A stretch of DNA of 64,000 nucleotides from NCBI RefSeq assembly GCF_000317145.1, contig NC_019697.1, positions 5,344,886 to 5,408,885 of the forward strand. Direction: 5' to 3'. Positions within the stretch are counted from its first letter, which is position 1. The number at the start of each line of letters is the position of its first letter. This document shows positions 19,254 to 28,801 of the stretch, one piece after another. The position numbers and the translations under genes are program-made. Source of the stretch: Chamaesiphon minutus PCC 6605 (lineage in GTDB: Bacteria > Cyanobacteriota > Cyanobacteriia > Cyanobacteriales > Chamaesiphonaceae). Under the pieces are notes generated by a model that was not told the origin of the DNA, did no database searches, and saw nothing but the letters and a program-made list of their open reading frames with translations.

Positions 19254-19285
19254 CATCTTTCGATATTAGAGAGTTAGCTCGAAGC

Positions 19286-19338
19286 TCGCATGGGTAAATC
19301 ATGGCATTCATGCCGACAAATTTAGCGTGCAGACTTGA
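19286..19338 (+). pseudogene. Detached 3' end of the LRR gene
   Basis: The 20-bp repeat at 19292-19311 is followed by codons reading WVNHGIHADKFSVQT and TGA (19336-19338). This completes the C-terminus that the LRR gene at 17697-18641 lacks. The preceding bases (GAAGCTCGCA) also resemble those before the left copy (GAAGCCGCAATTACTT). Confidence 0.65.
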
Positions 19339-19394
19339 TGCTATCTTGGCTCGTTCCAGTATCGCCCACAATTGAAATCAGGGCTAGTGTTACG

Positions 19395-19445
19395 AAGTCC
19401 GCCTGCGCAGACTAATCAATTTATTTAGTCCGCGCAGGCGGACTT
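19395..19445. repeat. Long hairpin with 21-bp arms
   Basis: Arms 19395-19415 and 19425-19445 (AAGTCCGCCTGCGC...) pair at 20 of 21 positions around a 9-nt AT-rich loop. A weaker relative (AGTCCACTTCAGTGGACT) is at about 17467. It is an intergenic repeat of a type frequent in cyanobacteria and could also act as a terminator. The rest of 19339-19575 shows no gene. Confidence 0.7.
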
Positions 19446-19575
19446 TGCATCACCAGCCGAGACTTCAGTCTCCAGGCAACCGCGCCTCTAGTCCTATTAA
19501 AATTGTTAAATCGATCGCCTTCCAGAGGTAATGCCGCTAGAATAGAAGAGGTAACCTTATCGCCAAAAATCGAAC

Positions 19576-20157
19576 GTGCGCGCAAAGATTCTCGCCTGGT
19601 TGAATGAAAACGTCCCTCCTAAACGAATCCAGCATATACTAGGAGTGGAACGGATGGCGATCGAGCTTGCCACACATTACCAGCTAGATGCAGACATCGC
19701 CGCCCAAGCCGGATTGATGCACGATTTGGCCAAATATTTCAAACCCCAACGTTTATTAGAACTCGCACGAGCCGAAGGACTACCGATCGATGAAGTGGAT
19801 ATAGCCGCCCCACACTTATTACATGCCGATGTCAGCGCGATTGTCGCGCGGGACGAGTTTGGCATCACCAATCCCGAAATTCTCCAAGCGATCGCCGATC
19901 ATACCTTGGGCAGGCCAGGAATGGGTGCGATGAGTTGTATCGTGTTTTTAGCCGATACGCTCGAAGCCGGACGCGGCGATACGCCAGAATTAGAAGCTCT
20001 ACGTCAACTCAGTTATCAAGATTTACATCGAGCTGTCTGGCATACCTGTGACTATTCACTCAAATATTTGCTATCTACCCGTTGTCTCATCCATCCCCGC
20101 ACCATTCGTACCCGCAATTGGGCGATGACGATGAGTCATGCAGCAGTTGTGACTTGA
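19576..20157 (+). CDS. yqeK: HD-domain hydrolase YqeK (symmetrical Ap4A hydrolase type)
   Basis: A 193-residue HD-domain protein with the metal-binding His-Asp in AGLMHDLAKYF (near residues 50-60), an upstream His in RIQHILGVERMA, and downstream DHTLGRPGMGAMSCIVFLADTLE. YqeK proteins hydrolyse Ap4A to ADP. It starts at GTG 19576. It is followed 95 bp later by rsfS; yqeK and rsfS are neighbours in many bacteria. Confidence 0.88.
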   Translation: MRAKILAWLNENVPPKRIQHILGVERMAIELATHYQLDADIAAQAGLMHDLAKYFKPQRLLELARAEGLPIDEVDIAAPHLLHADVSAIVARDEFGITNPEILQAIADHTLGRPGMGAMSCIVFLADTLEAGRGDTPELEALRQLSYQDLHRAVWHTCDYSLKYLLSTRCLIHPRTIRTRNWAMTMSHAAVVT

Positions 20158-20252
20158 TGAATCGATCGACTAGAGAAGTTATTAAAGTAGAAACTCGAGT
20201 TTTTCTTTAATATCACTATCCACTGTTCGCTATCCAACTATCTACTTTTTTA

Positions 20253-20651
20253 ATGACTGAAACCGCAACTTTGACAGACACAAATCAGACTACCGAACAC
20301 ACGATCGAACAACTCGCATTCCTCGCGGCTGAAGCCGCAGACGATCGCAAAGCTGGAGACATGTTACTAATCGATATTTCGCAAGTATCGACACTTGCCG
20401 ATTACTTATTGATCGTATCGGGTTTTTCTAAGGTACAATTGCGGGCGATTTCTGGTTCGATTATCGATAAAATCGAGGAACAGTTACAGCGGCTGCCATT
20501 ACGCACCGAAGGTCAAGATCGCGGTGGTTGGATCTTGCTAGATTATGGCGATCTCATTGTCCATATCATGATGCCAGAACAACGAGAATTTTATAACCTC
20601 GAAGCTTTCTGGGGTCACGGTCAGGTCGTACCATTACCACAAGCCTCTTAG
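20253..20651 (+). CDS. rsfS: Ribosome silencing factor RsfS (Iojap/YbeB)
   Basis: A 132-residue protein with the RsfS core: LIDISQVSTLADYLLIVSGFSKVQLRAIS, then EGQDRGGWILLDYGDLIVHIM and REFYNLEAFWG. It binds ribosomal protein L14 and blocks subunit joining when nutrients are low. The N-terminal arm (residues 1-20) is Thr-rich and variable. It lies between yqeK and the ycf36-like gene, 4 bp before the latter. Confidence 0.93.
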   Translation: MTETATLTDTNQTTEHTIEQLAFLAAEAADDRKAGDMLLIDISQVSTLADYLLIVSGFSKVQLRAISGSIIDKIEEQLQRLPLRTEGQDRGGWILLDYGDLIVHIMMPEQREFYNLEAFWGHGQVVPLPQAS

Positions 20652-20655
20652 ACGA

Positions 20656-21165
20656 ATGCGATCGATGAGTAATTCTTCTTCTTTTTGTCCGGTTCCTAAA
20701 GAGCAACAACCAATTAACGAGTATCAAGAATTACAGAGTTCTTGGTTTTTTGGTTGGGTAAAATTAGATCCAGGTAAGTATATTACGAAATTACTTTGGG
20801 TGGGAATTTGGAGCTTAATCGTTACAGCTCCTTTGGCTGCTGCCAGTTTCCCGATCGCCAAATACCCAATCCAATTTGGGATTTGCACGATCGTCGGTAG
20901 CTCGATCTTTGTGATGCTAGCTACCGTCAGATTGTATCTGGGCTGGATTTATGTAAAAAATCGCTTGTATGGAGAATCGATTTTTTATGAAGAATCAGGT
21001 TGGTATGATGGCCAAACATGGCTGAAAACGCCAGAAATTCTCACCCGCGATCGCCTATTAGTCAGTTATGAAATCCAACCAATCCTCGCGAGAATTAAAA
21101 ATACTTTTTTTACACTGATCGGCGCAACCATCGCTGTTATTATTTCTTGGCTCTTAATTTATTAA
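20656..21165 (+). CDS. ycf36: Ycf36/CGLD27-like membrane protein
   Basis: A 169-residue protein beginning MSNSSSFCPVPKEQQPINEY after the second ATG (20665); the first ATG at 20656 adds only three residues. It has two hydrophobic segments in the first half (about 45-95), a YFEESGWYDGQTWLKTPEILTRDRLL-type region and a C-terminal helix. This matches the DUF1230 family, which includes chloroplast Ycf36 and green-lineage CGLD27. Its function is not well established. Start spacing of 4 bp suggests translation coupled to rsfS. Confidence 0.75.
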   Translation: MRSMSNSSSFCPVPKEQQPINEYQELQSSWFFGWVKLDPGKYITKLLWVGIWSLIVTAPLAAASFPIAKYPIQFGICTIVGSSIFVMLATVRLYLGWIYVKNRLYGESIFYEESGWYDGQTWLKTPEILTRDRLLVSYEIQPILARIKNTFFTLIGATIAVIISWLLIY

Positions 21166-21242
21166 TTAACAACTACCATAAGGCCATCAAAACTCGGCGC
21201 GATCGAGATTAAATTAGTCTCTAAGATTGATAATTACAGGTT

Positions 21243-21270
21243 ATCAATTATCAATTATCAATTATCAATT
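21243..21270. repeat. 7-bp tandem array (ATCAATT)
   Basis: Four exact copies of ATCAATT end 9 bp before the asparaginase start codon. This is a third heptamer unit in this window. Confidence 0.85.
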
Positions 21271-21279
21271 AATTTAATA

Positions 21280-22227
21280 ATGGCTCAACGTACTAAATCT
21301 CCAGCACTAACTGTCAGCTTATTACGAGAAGGAATTATCGAATCCGTTCACCAAGTTCAAGCCGTCGTTTGCGATAGTCGCGGGCGCGTTTTATCGGTTG
21401 CGGGAGATGCCGAACATCCGACATTCATTCGCTCGGCTCTCAAACCTTTTCAAGCGATCGCCGTCACGAGCAATGGGATCTTAGAACGTTATCAGCTAAC
21501 CGATCGAGACTTGGCCGTAATGTGCAGCTCTCATGCCGCCGAAATTATTCACACTCGTCAAGTTTTTAATATTCTCTGGCGAGCTGATATCGACACCAAC
21601 GCCCTTAAATGTCCGATCCCGTCTGATAAAACTAGCCCCCTAGAGCACAATTGTTCTGGCAAACATGCAGGGATGTTGGCAGTTTGTCGCGCGCACAATT
21701 GGCCGCTAGCTAACTATTTAGAGCGCAACCATCCCCTCCAAAAACTGATTTTGAGCAAATTTGCCGAAATCCTCAAAATGCCCCCAGATGAGTTTATTGG
21801 CGTCCATGACGACTGTGGCGCGCCTGTCTATCTAATGCCGATCTCGCAGATGGCGACGCTCTATGCTTATCTGGCTTCTGGCGAAAGTTTGGATCTAGAG
21901 CGAATCGTACGCGCGATGACTCATCATCCCGAACTGATCGCTGGGACGGGGCGATTTGACACCCAACTGATGCAACTCACTCAAGGCGAGTTAGTAAGCA
22001 AAGCAGGCGCAGAAGGGATTCAATGTATCGGCAGAGTCGGCGAAGGTATGGGCTTAACCATCAAGTCTAATGATGGCTCCAAACGCGCTAAATATGCCGC
22101 CGCGATTCAGCTCCTCCATCAGATGGGCTGGATTACTCCCGCAGTCTCCGAAATTCTCACCGAACAATTCTTGTCGATCGGTTCTTATACTCGCTTGGAT
22201 GTAGCGGGTGAATTAGCAATGGTTTGA
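21280..22227 (+). CDS. Asparaginase II family protein
   Basis: A 315-residue protein of the thermolabile/Rhizobium-type asparaginase family. Family motifs are FIRSALKPFQAIA near residue 48, CSSHAAE near 83, NCSGKHAGMLAVCR near 122 and TGRFDTQLM near 226. It should hydrolyse L-asparagine to aspartate and ammonia in the cytoplasm. It is separate from both type I/II classical asparaginases and plant-type enzymes. It lies 69 bp before serS on the same strand. Confidence 0.85.
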   Translation: MAQRTKSPALTVSLLREGIIESVHQVQAVVCDSRGRVLSVAGDAEHPTFIRSALKPFQAIAVTSNGILERYQLTDRDLAVMCSSHAAEIIHTRQVFNILWRADIDTNALKCPIPSDKTSPLEHNCSGKHAGMLAVCRAHNWPLANYLERNHPLQKLILSKFAEILKMPPDEFIGVHDDCGAPVYLMPISQMATLYAYLASGESLDLERIVRAMTHHPELIAGTGRFDTQLMQLTQGELVSKAGAEGIQCIGRVGEGMGLTIKSNDGSKRAKYAAAIQLLHQMGWITPAVSEILTEQFLSIGSYTRLDVAGELAMV

Positions 22228-22242
22228 TCCGATCTTCAGTGA

Positions 22243-23580
<1,338 letters not shown>

Positions 23581-23677
23581 AAAAATATCAACGTTATCCC
23601 ACTTCTAAGCAGGTATCTGGAGTGTTATTGAAAAAAGGAGGTAATATAAAGAAAAGATTAAGATTTTGAGAGAAGAC

Positions 23678-23905
23678 ATGAATCAAAGTACTACAGTCAG
23701 TCCTTCTGTGTTGCGCTTAATCTGGAAATCAGTATTAGAATTTAACTATCAGATACTGCTTTCACTGCCCGATCGAGATTTGTCTGAAGCGATCGCCCAA
23801 AAAGTCAAAGAGCGCATCGTACTCGCTCCCGACGAAGCCCAAAGACTCGACGACTACGTAGCCTCTAAACTCTTGCTGATTAGAGATCTCGCGATCGTTA
23901 ATTAA
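23678..23905 (+). CDS. Small conserved-looking protein, 75 residues
   Basis: A 75-residue hydrophilic protein beginning MNQSTTVSPSVLRLIWKSVLEF, with two predicted helices (LSLPDRDLSEAIAQKVKERI and EAQRLDDYVASKLLLIRDL). I do not recognise a named family; the shape resembles short cyanobacterial proteins of unknown function. A purine-rich AAGGAGGTAATA sequence sits about 40 bp upstream of the ATG. The same frame stays open after the stop for another 49 codons (to 24055), overlapping the end of gmk; that part is doubtful. Confidence 0.5.
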   Translation: MNQSTTVSPSVLRLIWKSVLEFNYQILLSLPDRDLSEAIAQKVKERIVLAPDEAQRLDDYVASKLLLIRDLAIVN

Positions 23906-24044
23906 TCCGAATTTGGGATAAGCACATTGCGATTGTATGTCGATGCATCGACATGGAGGTTTCCGCCAGGTTACGTGCGTCAAGACAATCCCCAGAATTG
24001 GGTTTCGATCGCACCAGTAAATCCACCACAATCATCCTTCCCGA

Positions 24045-24596
24045 TTAAGCACTAGTAACCAAACTATCTAGTTCTTCTAAAGCAGTTTGGAAGTCGTCGT
24101 TGACGATCTGATGGTCAAATTCATCTCGTGCTGCAATTTCTACTTTCGCCTGCTCCAGACGACGGAGAATCGCCTCTGGAGAATCAGTACCGCGATCGCG
24201 AATCCGCATTTCCAACGTCTGGAGATCTGGCGGTAAGATAAAAATTCGTAAAGCAGTCGGAAAGATCTGCGCGACTTGTCTGGCTCCAGCTAATTCGATT
24301 TCCAAAATAACAGAGCGGCCTAAATCGAGTTGCGCTTGCACTGGCGCGATCGGCGTACCATAATAGTTACCTGCAAACTCCGCCCATTCTAAAAGTGCTC
24401 CAGCCGCAATCTCTGCTTCAAATCGATCGCGACTATAGAAATAGTAATGTACGCCGTCTATCTCCCCTTCACGAGGCGATCTGGTTGTAGCAGAAACCGA
24501 TAGATATAGTTCGGGACGCCTTGCCAATAAAGCTTTGAGTAACGTCCCTTTGCCGACACCACTAGGCCCAGTTAAAACGATCGATCTACCCGTCAT
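24045..24596 (-). CDS. gmk: Guanylate kinase
   Basis: A 183-residue guanylate kinase. P-loop [10 protein letters not shown] near residue 10; GMP-binding [21 protein letters not shown]; lid region [15 protein letters not shown]. It converts GMP to GDP with ATP. It lies downstream of the PAP-like operon on the same strand with a 131-bp gap. Confidence 0.96.
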   Translation of the reverse strand: MTGRSIVLTGPSGVGKGTLLKALLARRPELYLSVSATTRSPREGEIDGVHYYFYSRDRFEAEIAAGALLEWAEFAGNYYGTPIAPVQAQLDLGRSVILEIELAGARQVAQIFPTALRIFILPPDLQTLEMRIRDRGTDSPEAILRRLEQAKVEIAARDEFDHQIVNDDFQTALEELDSLVTSA

Positions 24597-24727
24597 TTAG
24601 ATTTTGGATATTGGATGGATATTAGATAGTCCTGACGATCGCTACTCAGGAAATACTCAAGAGGCGATCGTCGTGGCACTAATCCGCATTGTACTCTCGA
24701 TCGAGGACTTCGCAAGCGGTCGAGGAA

Positions 24728-24964
24728 CTAACTTGGCATTGCATAGCGATGGACGATCGATAATTCATCACTGGGTACGGTGGCAATACAAGCCCGAATG
24801 GGATTATCATGCCCTTCAATTGCCACTCTACAGACAAAACAAGCACCTTTCAAGCACCCAGTAGGAATCGCTATGCCAGCGCGCTCGGCAGCATTAAGTA
24901 GAGGCTCCCCTGGTTGAGCGAGGGTAGTGACTCGCTCTGGCATAAATAAGACGGTTACGGACAT
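24728..24964 (-). CDS. Small 2Fe-2S ferredoxin-like protein
   Basis: A 78-residue protein with a 2Fe-2S ferredoxin cluster motif: Cys-x4-Cys-x2-Cys in PTGCLKGACFVCRV and the fourth Cys in IRACIATV. It is shorter than plant-type ferredoxins. It is the last gene of the seven-gene minus-strand operon, 41 bp after the second V4R gene. By gene order it corresponds to the ferredoxin-like member after the second V4R protein in the slr0144-slr0152 (PAP) operon of Synechocystis. Electron partners are unknown. Confidence 0.75.
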   Translation of the reverse strand: MSVTVLFMPERVTTLAQPGEPLLNAAERAGIAIPTGCLKGACFVCRVAIEGHDNPIRACIATVPSDELSIVHRYAMPS

Positions 24965-25005
24965 AAATTTATGGGAATGGGGGGAGGGGAGACTGACAGA
25001 GAAGT

Positions 25006-25650
25006 TTACAGGGAGTTGAGGGTGTCGGGATCTAACATGCCGAGATCGAGATGGGAACGTTCGATCGATTCGATATGTGATGTGCTACCGACTAAAAACT
25101 GAAGCGATGCTGGGGATTCACTCCAATTACTGGCACATGCCTTGAGCTTTTGGTTGGTTAGTGCCGAAAACCAACCTGCCAGAAAACCAGCTTCGAGGCT
25201 AAATGAACGATACGTTGCACTAGCATCGATCTCGATCCCGCCACCGATGCCACAATTGGCGATCGAGACTACTAATAGTCCCCGTTCGGCCAAACTAAAA
25301 TCGATCGAGGGTCTACCCAACCCATGAACGGCCCATGCTTCACCAACGTTGACAAAAAACTCGGCGGCAATCGTGTCGGCGATCGGCTGGCTGTAGTATT
25401 TGACCATATCCTGCATCACCCGATTGCAAAAAGTTTTGCCCCAGTTGTCGCCAAAGGTATATAGAGCTAAATAAGAAGCTTCGCCAGCTTCTGCACGCAA
25501 GGTTTTGGGAATGCTCCGTAATAATAGTTCCGGTACGGCAATCAAGCGATCTCCATGCCGTGTAGATAGCAATCCCGAAGCTGGGTGAGATTTAACATAG
25601 CCTTTAGGATTAAAGCAATTTGCTGGAATGCGAATTGTAGAGGCGTTCAT
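25006..25650 (-). CDS. V4R-domain protein (Slr0147-like)
   Basis: A 214-residue protein whose C-terminal half is a V4R (4-vinyl reductase) domain: EAGEASYLALYTFGDNWGKT, VNVGEAWAVHGLG, then SFSLEAGFLAGWFSAL and the small-molecule-pocket Cys residues (NCGIGGG and KACASNWS). V4R domains bind small ligands such as tetrapyrroles or aromatic compounds. Two V4R proteins in one operon with ferredoxins is the hallmark of the PAP operon, which is linked to photosystem II assembly. Function of the individual protein is not established. Confidence 0.75.
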   Translation of the reverse strand: MNASTIRIPANCFNPKGYVKSHPASGLLSTRHGDRLIAVPELLLRSIPKTLRAEAGEASYLALYTFGDNWGKTFCNRVMQDMVKYYSQPIADTIAAEFFVNVGEAWAVHGLGRPSIDFSLAERGLLVVSIANCGIGGGIEIDASATYRSFSLEAGFLAGWFSALTNQKLKACASNWSESPASLQFLVGSTSHIESIERSHLDLGMLDPDTLNSL

Positions 25651-25707
25651 AATTTAGGAATTAGAGAATCGGGGTGAGCGGATAGAATCGATCGTCTGCC
25701 GATCGAA

Positions 25708-26241
25708 TTAAATAGCAGAGATCGCATCTTGGGCGATTTTGATGTATGGCTTTAATAAATCTGCATGTGCCTGGGGTAATTCGACATAAATTGCTTCTAA
25801 CAAGAACTTATATCCTTGATAATGTCTAAATCCCATCGCTTGCAAGATATTTTTCTGCCAGTGAATAAAACGCTCTTTTAACATCTCTTCATCTTGCAAG
25901 AGCATCGCCAAAGAATACGCTCTCAATCCTAAAGTCATATCGCGACGGCAGCGATCGACACCTAGAGCGTTCATTGCTTGTTCTTGAAAAATTTTGCTAT
26001 CTTCCATGGCTTTTATGGCTCGATCGAGAATCTCTTTTTCTTTAGCTTCGATCGCTAAATAAGCCTCTTTGCGTTCTGCCCAAGAAGAAATAACATGCTC
26101 TAACTTGCGGAGATCTTGCTTACTGGCATAAGAGCCATCGGCACCATCAACTAATGCTTCTAACAATGTAATCATGTTCTCATAACTCCGTATAGATCGA
26201 ATGTAATTTTGAAAGATATGCTCGATGAATATCTTTACCAA
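25708..26241 (-). CDS. Unknown helical protein of the PAP-like operon (Slr0146-like position)
   Basis: A 177-residue, mostly helical soluble protein (EALVDGADGSYASKQDLRKLEHVIS, AIEAKEKEILDRAIKAM, LLQDEEMLKERFIHWQKNILQAMGF). It has no membrane segment and only one Cys (DRCRRDM). I do not recognise a named domain. Gene order puts it where slr0146 lies in Synechocystis. It is 57 bp before the second V4R gene and 23 bp after the small basic protein gene, so it is clearly in the operon. Confidence 0.65.
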   Translation of the reverse strand: MVKIFIEHIFQNYIRSIRSYENMITLLEALVDGADGSYASKQDLRKLEHVISSWAERKEAYLAIEAKEKEILDRAIKAMEDSKIFQEQAMNALGVDRCRRDMTLGLRAYSLAMLLQDEEMLKERFIHWQKNILQAMGFRHYQGYKFLLEAIYVELPQAHADLLKPYIKIAQDAISAI

Positions 26242-26264
26242 TCTAGAAATCTTAACTGTGAGAT

Positions 26265-26597
26265 TTAATTTCTAGAAACGTCATGGGGCCGAGTGACGGC
26301 ACGACGATCGGAAACTTGCTCTTGCACGATTGTTAGCTCGGGAACCTGCCATTTGACTCGGTCTAAGAGCGCGCCAACCGTAATCGATCGCTCGCGCTCG
26401 CGGTGTTCTAATTCGAGTTGCTGCGCTAACTCTTGTTGCTGCACTAATTCGGTAGCAAGTCGCTGCTGTCGCTCGTTGTGAATGGCCTGCTGATTTCTCC
26501 GTTTGGGTCTGAATACAACCCTCATCAAACGCAAGATGCCGCGAATAAAACGGACTAAAGGATGTCTTTTTAACTTACTATGCTTGCGACTTTTCAT
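26265..26597 (-). CDS. Small basic protein of the PAP-like operon (Slr0145-like position)
   Basis: A 110-residue protein with a very basic start (MKSRKHSKLKRHPLVRFIRG, then RVVFRPKRRN) and a Gln/Glu/Arg-rich helical middle (RLATELVQQQELAQQLELEH). The end (VGALLDRVKWQVPELTIVQ) looks folded. It has no known domain. Its start codon overlaps the stop of the first V4R gene by 4 bp (ATGA), showing coupled translation. Position matches slr0145 in the PAP operon. Confidence 0.6.
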   Translation of the reverse strand: MKSRKHSKLKRHPLVRFIRGILRLMRVVFRPKRRNQQAIHNERQQRLATELVQQQELAQQLELEHRERERSITVGALLDRVKWQVPELTIVQEQVSDRRAVTRPHDVSRN

Positions 26598-27322
26598 ACG
26601 ACACCTGCTGCGACCGATGATTGTGGTTCGAGTTCCATTTCTCCAGCTTCAAAACGCTCGGCAATTTCATTTGCATTGGCTCCAGAAGCAATCCAAAATT
26701 CGGCAACTTGGATTCGTTCTTCCGAACCCAATAAAAACCGACAAAATTCATTGCCCATTGCATAGCATTGAATTTCTGTACTGCAAAGATTTTGCTCGAA
26801 GGCGATACTAAAAAAGCCAGCGAGAATACCTGCATATAAATGGCAAACTGGTTTGCCCATATATCCTAAAGACTTAGCAACTGCCGAATCATACAAATCG
26901 ACATAGAAAAAGCCGCTGTCTCTATTACTTAGATTGGGAGACCAAGCACCCCAACCCTGCGCCGTATATGGCCACCACCAGGTTTCCATCGCAAATCCCA
27001 GATTGGATGTTTCTAGAGTTAAGCCATAGAATTCCTGAAACCAGGATTGAAATAGTACGGCATCCTCTTTGCCCCACTCATAGCCAATCTGATAGCACAA
27101 CCAGCCAGCAGCTTCGCCCACTTCATGCTCTAGTCCTTTGAGCAGCGAGACGATGAAGTCTTCGCCAACTAATAAATTGCGTTGACGATGATAGTCGGTA
27201 ATCTTGCCCCGTTCCATATCAAAATCGTAAAAGTCGGCGCGACTGTAGTGACAGACGTCCCGTGTAGAGTGAATCGGAATGGGTGGATTCTGAAAAACTT
27301 TTCTTTGAATATTAGATGTCAT
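26594..27322 (-). CDS. V4R-domain protein (Slr0144-like)
   Basis: A 242-residue protein with a V4R domain in its C-terminal two thirds: LKGLEHEVGEAAGWLCYQIGYEWG, the very aromatic METWWWPYTAQGWGAW, then CHLYAGILAGFFSIAFEQ and the Cys-rich end CSTEIQCYAMGNEFCRFLLG, where the spaced Cys residues may bind metal or ligand. It is the first of two V4R proteins in the operon, matching slr0144. It follows the 156-residue ferredoxin gene by 117 bp, the largest gap in the operon, so a second promoter there is possible. Confidence 0.75.
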   Translation of the reverse strand: MTSNIQRKVFQNPPIPIHSTRDVCHYSRADFYDFDMERGKITDYHRQRNLLVGEDFIVSLLKGLEHEVGEAAGWLCYQIGYEWGKEDAVLFQSWFQEFYGLTLETSNLGFAMETWWWPYTAQGWGAWSPNLSNRDSGFFYVDLYDSAVAKSLGYMGKPVCHLYAGILAGFFSIAFEQNLCSTEIQCYAMGNEFCRFLLGSEERIQVAEFWIASGANANEIAERFEAGEMELEPQSSVAAGVV

Positions 27323-27439
27323 AGGTAGCTCTTGTTTAAATTATCGGTCTCGATCTCCACGGTAGTTTGCACAATTAGCAGTATCGGCCCAGGATATATT
27401 CTGCTTTACTTATTTATCCCAATTTTTATGGGATTATTG

Positions 27440-27910
27440 CTATCTTTTCGATAAATAGTCGGCAAACTTACTACTAGATTCTTTCATTTTCTCTAAAGCC
27501 GATCTCAGCACCAATTTTCCGGCTTCGACTAGCACCTCACCTGTCATGGGATGAATCAGTGTTTTGTCTGCTTTTCTACCGATCTTAGTCTCTAGATCCC
27601 GCTCTGATTCGACAAAAGTGCCGATCGGTAGCTCGATGACAATCCCATCGCCGATGGCACGAGATTGGCAGGCCAATCTCGCCCCAGGACGGTCGATTTT
27701 GGTAAACTGCAATGTCATCTGTTCTTGTGTCGTTGGTTGGGTCAATGAGTCCACACCATCCACAACAAAAAAATGGCAAGAAGCACACATCCCCTGTCCG
27801 CCACAGATTTGGTTGACGAGAATATCATGGTCTTTAAAAACGGATAACAGCGTAGAATTATGCTCGGCTTCTACTTGCTTGCCTTCGATAGTGATGGTGA
27901 CTGTTGCCAT
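27440..27910 (-). CDS. 2Fe-2S ferredoxin with C-terminal extension
   Basis: A 156-residue protein. Residues 1-95 are a 2Fe-2S ferredoxin with cluster ligands Cys36, Cys42, Cys45 (QICGGQGMCASCHFF) and Cys81 (ARLACQS). The last 60 residues (GRKADKTLIHPMTGEVLVEAGKL...) form a charged extension absent from photosynthetic PetF. It lies 21 bp after the receiver-like gene. In the Synechocystis PAP operon the ferredoxins lie after the V4R genes, so this position, upstream of them, is a local rearrangement or an additional member. Confidence 0.8.
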   Translation of the reverse strand: MATVTITIEGKQVEAEHNSTLLSVFKDHDILVNQICGGQGMCASCHFFVVDGVDSLTQPTTQEQMTLQFTKIDRPGARLACQSRAIGDGIVIELPIGTFVESERDLETKIGRKADKTLIHPMTGEVLVEAGKLVLRSALEKMKESSSKFADYLSKR

Positions 27911-27931
27911 AAGATACTTAGTTGATTGTAA

Positions 27932-28801
27932 TTAGGTTTTAGTTAAAAGATATGTTGCTATTGGCGAGAGCGCAGAATTATTTAATATCGATCTAAAGTC
28001 AACGATAATCCGCTCGCACTCCTCAATAAAAAACTGGACCCATAAGCGCAGGCTACGGATATTTTCGGCTGTTAATTCCTGCTCTAATATTTTCTCATGG
28101 CAACTGAGTTTGCTAAAGTGATCTGCCGACCAGTTCTGGATAAATAGAGATTCTTCAACACACCGTGCGTGTGCTTTGCGCCAGTAATTACCCTGTGCTA
28201 GAGGGCCAAAGTAATTATTGCTAAGGGTGACAATCTCTTCCAAGGCAGCAAGCACCATCTGACCAGATATCTTCGGCTTTGGTAGTGCTTCCGCAGCTTG
28301 ATTCGTCAGTTTGCCAGTTCTTCTCGGCTCGCTAGGTAGATGTTCTGGATCGGTATATGTCGGCGTTCCTAGTAGCTTGTTACTCGATCGCTGATGAATA
28401 GCATTTAGTTCGCTTATTAGTTGATTTAAAGTACCAGAGTCTCTACTAATCACATCCGCCAAGCCACAAGTTTTTACTAATTGGCGAAAAGAATCGATGA
28501 TTTTACCTTGTGAAGAGAGTAAGACAATTGGTAAACTCTTTCTAGCTTGATGGCATTTATTGGAGATCTCAGAGTAATTGGAGTTGTCTATTTTTCCTAA
28601 AATTACTAATTGATATTCTTCTCTGACGACACTTTCTACAAGTTGATAATAAGTTTTGACGATCTGAATTCCACCTTGAAATTCTGGATCGATAGTCGAT
28701 TTAATGCGAGCGACTTCTGCGGTATCTGATTCGGCTAATAAAATTTTCATTATCGGCAGAGTGGCATCTGTCATATTTTCAACTTGAATACTAGTATGCA
28801 T
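27932..28801 (-). CDS. Degenerate receiver-domain protein heading the PAP-like operon
   Basis: A 289-residue protein. Residues about 18-135 resemble a CheY-type receiver (MKILLAESDTAEVARIKS, LVILGKIDNSNYSE, LPIVLLSSQGKIID), but the usual phospho-acceptor Asp after the third strand is not clear; the segment reads LVILGKIDN. The C-terminal ~110 residues are helical (LAALEEIVTLSNNYFG, WVQFFIEECERIIVDF) with no domain I recognise. It is the first gene of the operon. Translation could start at the first Met or at MTDATLPIM or MKILLAES within 17 codons. Confidence 0.6.
   Translation of the reverse strand: MHTSIQVENMTDATLPIMKILLAESDTAEVARIKSTIDPEFQGGIQIVKTYYQLVESVVREEYQLVILGKIDNSNYSEISNKCHQARKSLPIVLLSSQGKIIDSFRQLVKTCGLADVISRDSGTLNQLISELNAIHQRSSNKLLGTPTYTDPEHLPSEPRRTGKLTNQAAEALPKPKISGQMVLAALEEIVTLSNNYFGPLAQGNYWRKAHARCVEESLFIQNWSADHFSKLSCHEKILEQELTAENIRSLRLWVQFFIEECERIIVDFRSILNNSALSPIATYLLTKT

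Noticed and set aside
23906-24055. Open frame following the 75-residue protein and overlapping the end of gmk
   Set aside because: It has no good start codon. The composition (LRLYVDASTWRFPPGYV) looks protein-like, so it may be a remnant, but I cannot support it.
24604-24864. 86-codon plus-strand frame overlapping the small ferredoxin
   Set aside because: Antisense to a gene with a clear 2Fe-2S motif and no recognisable product.
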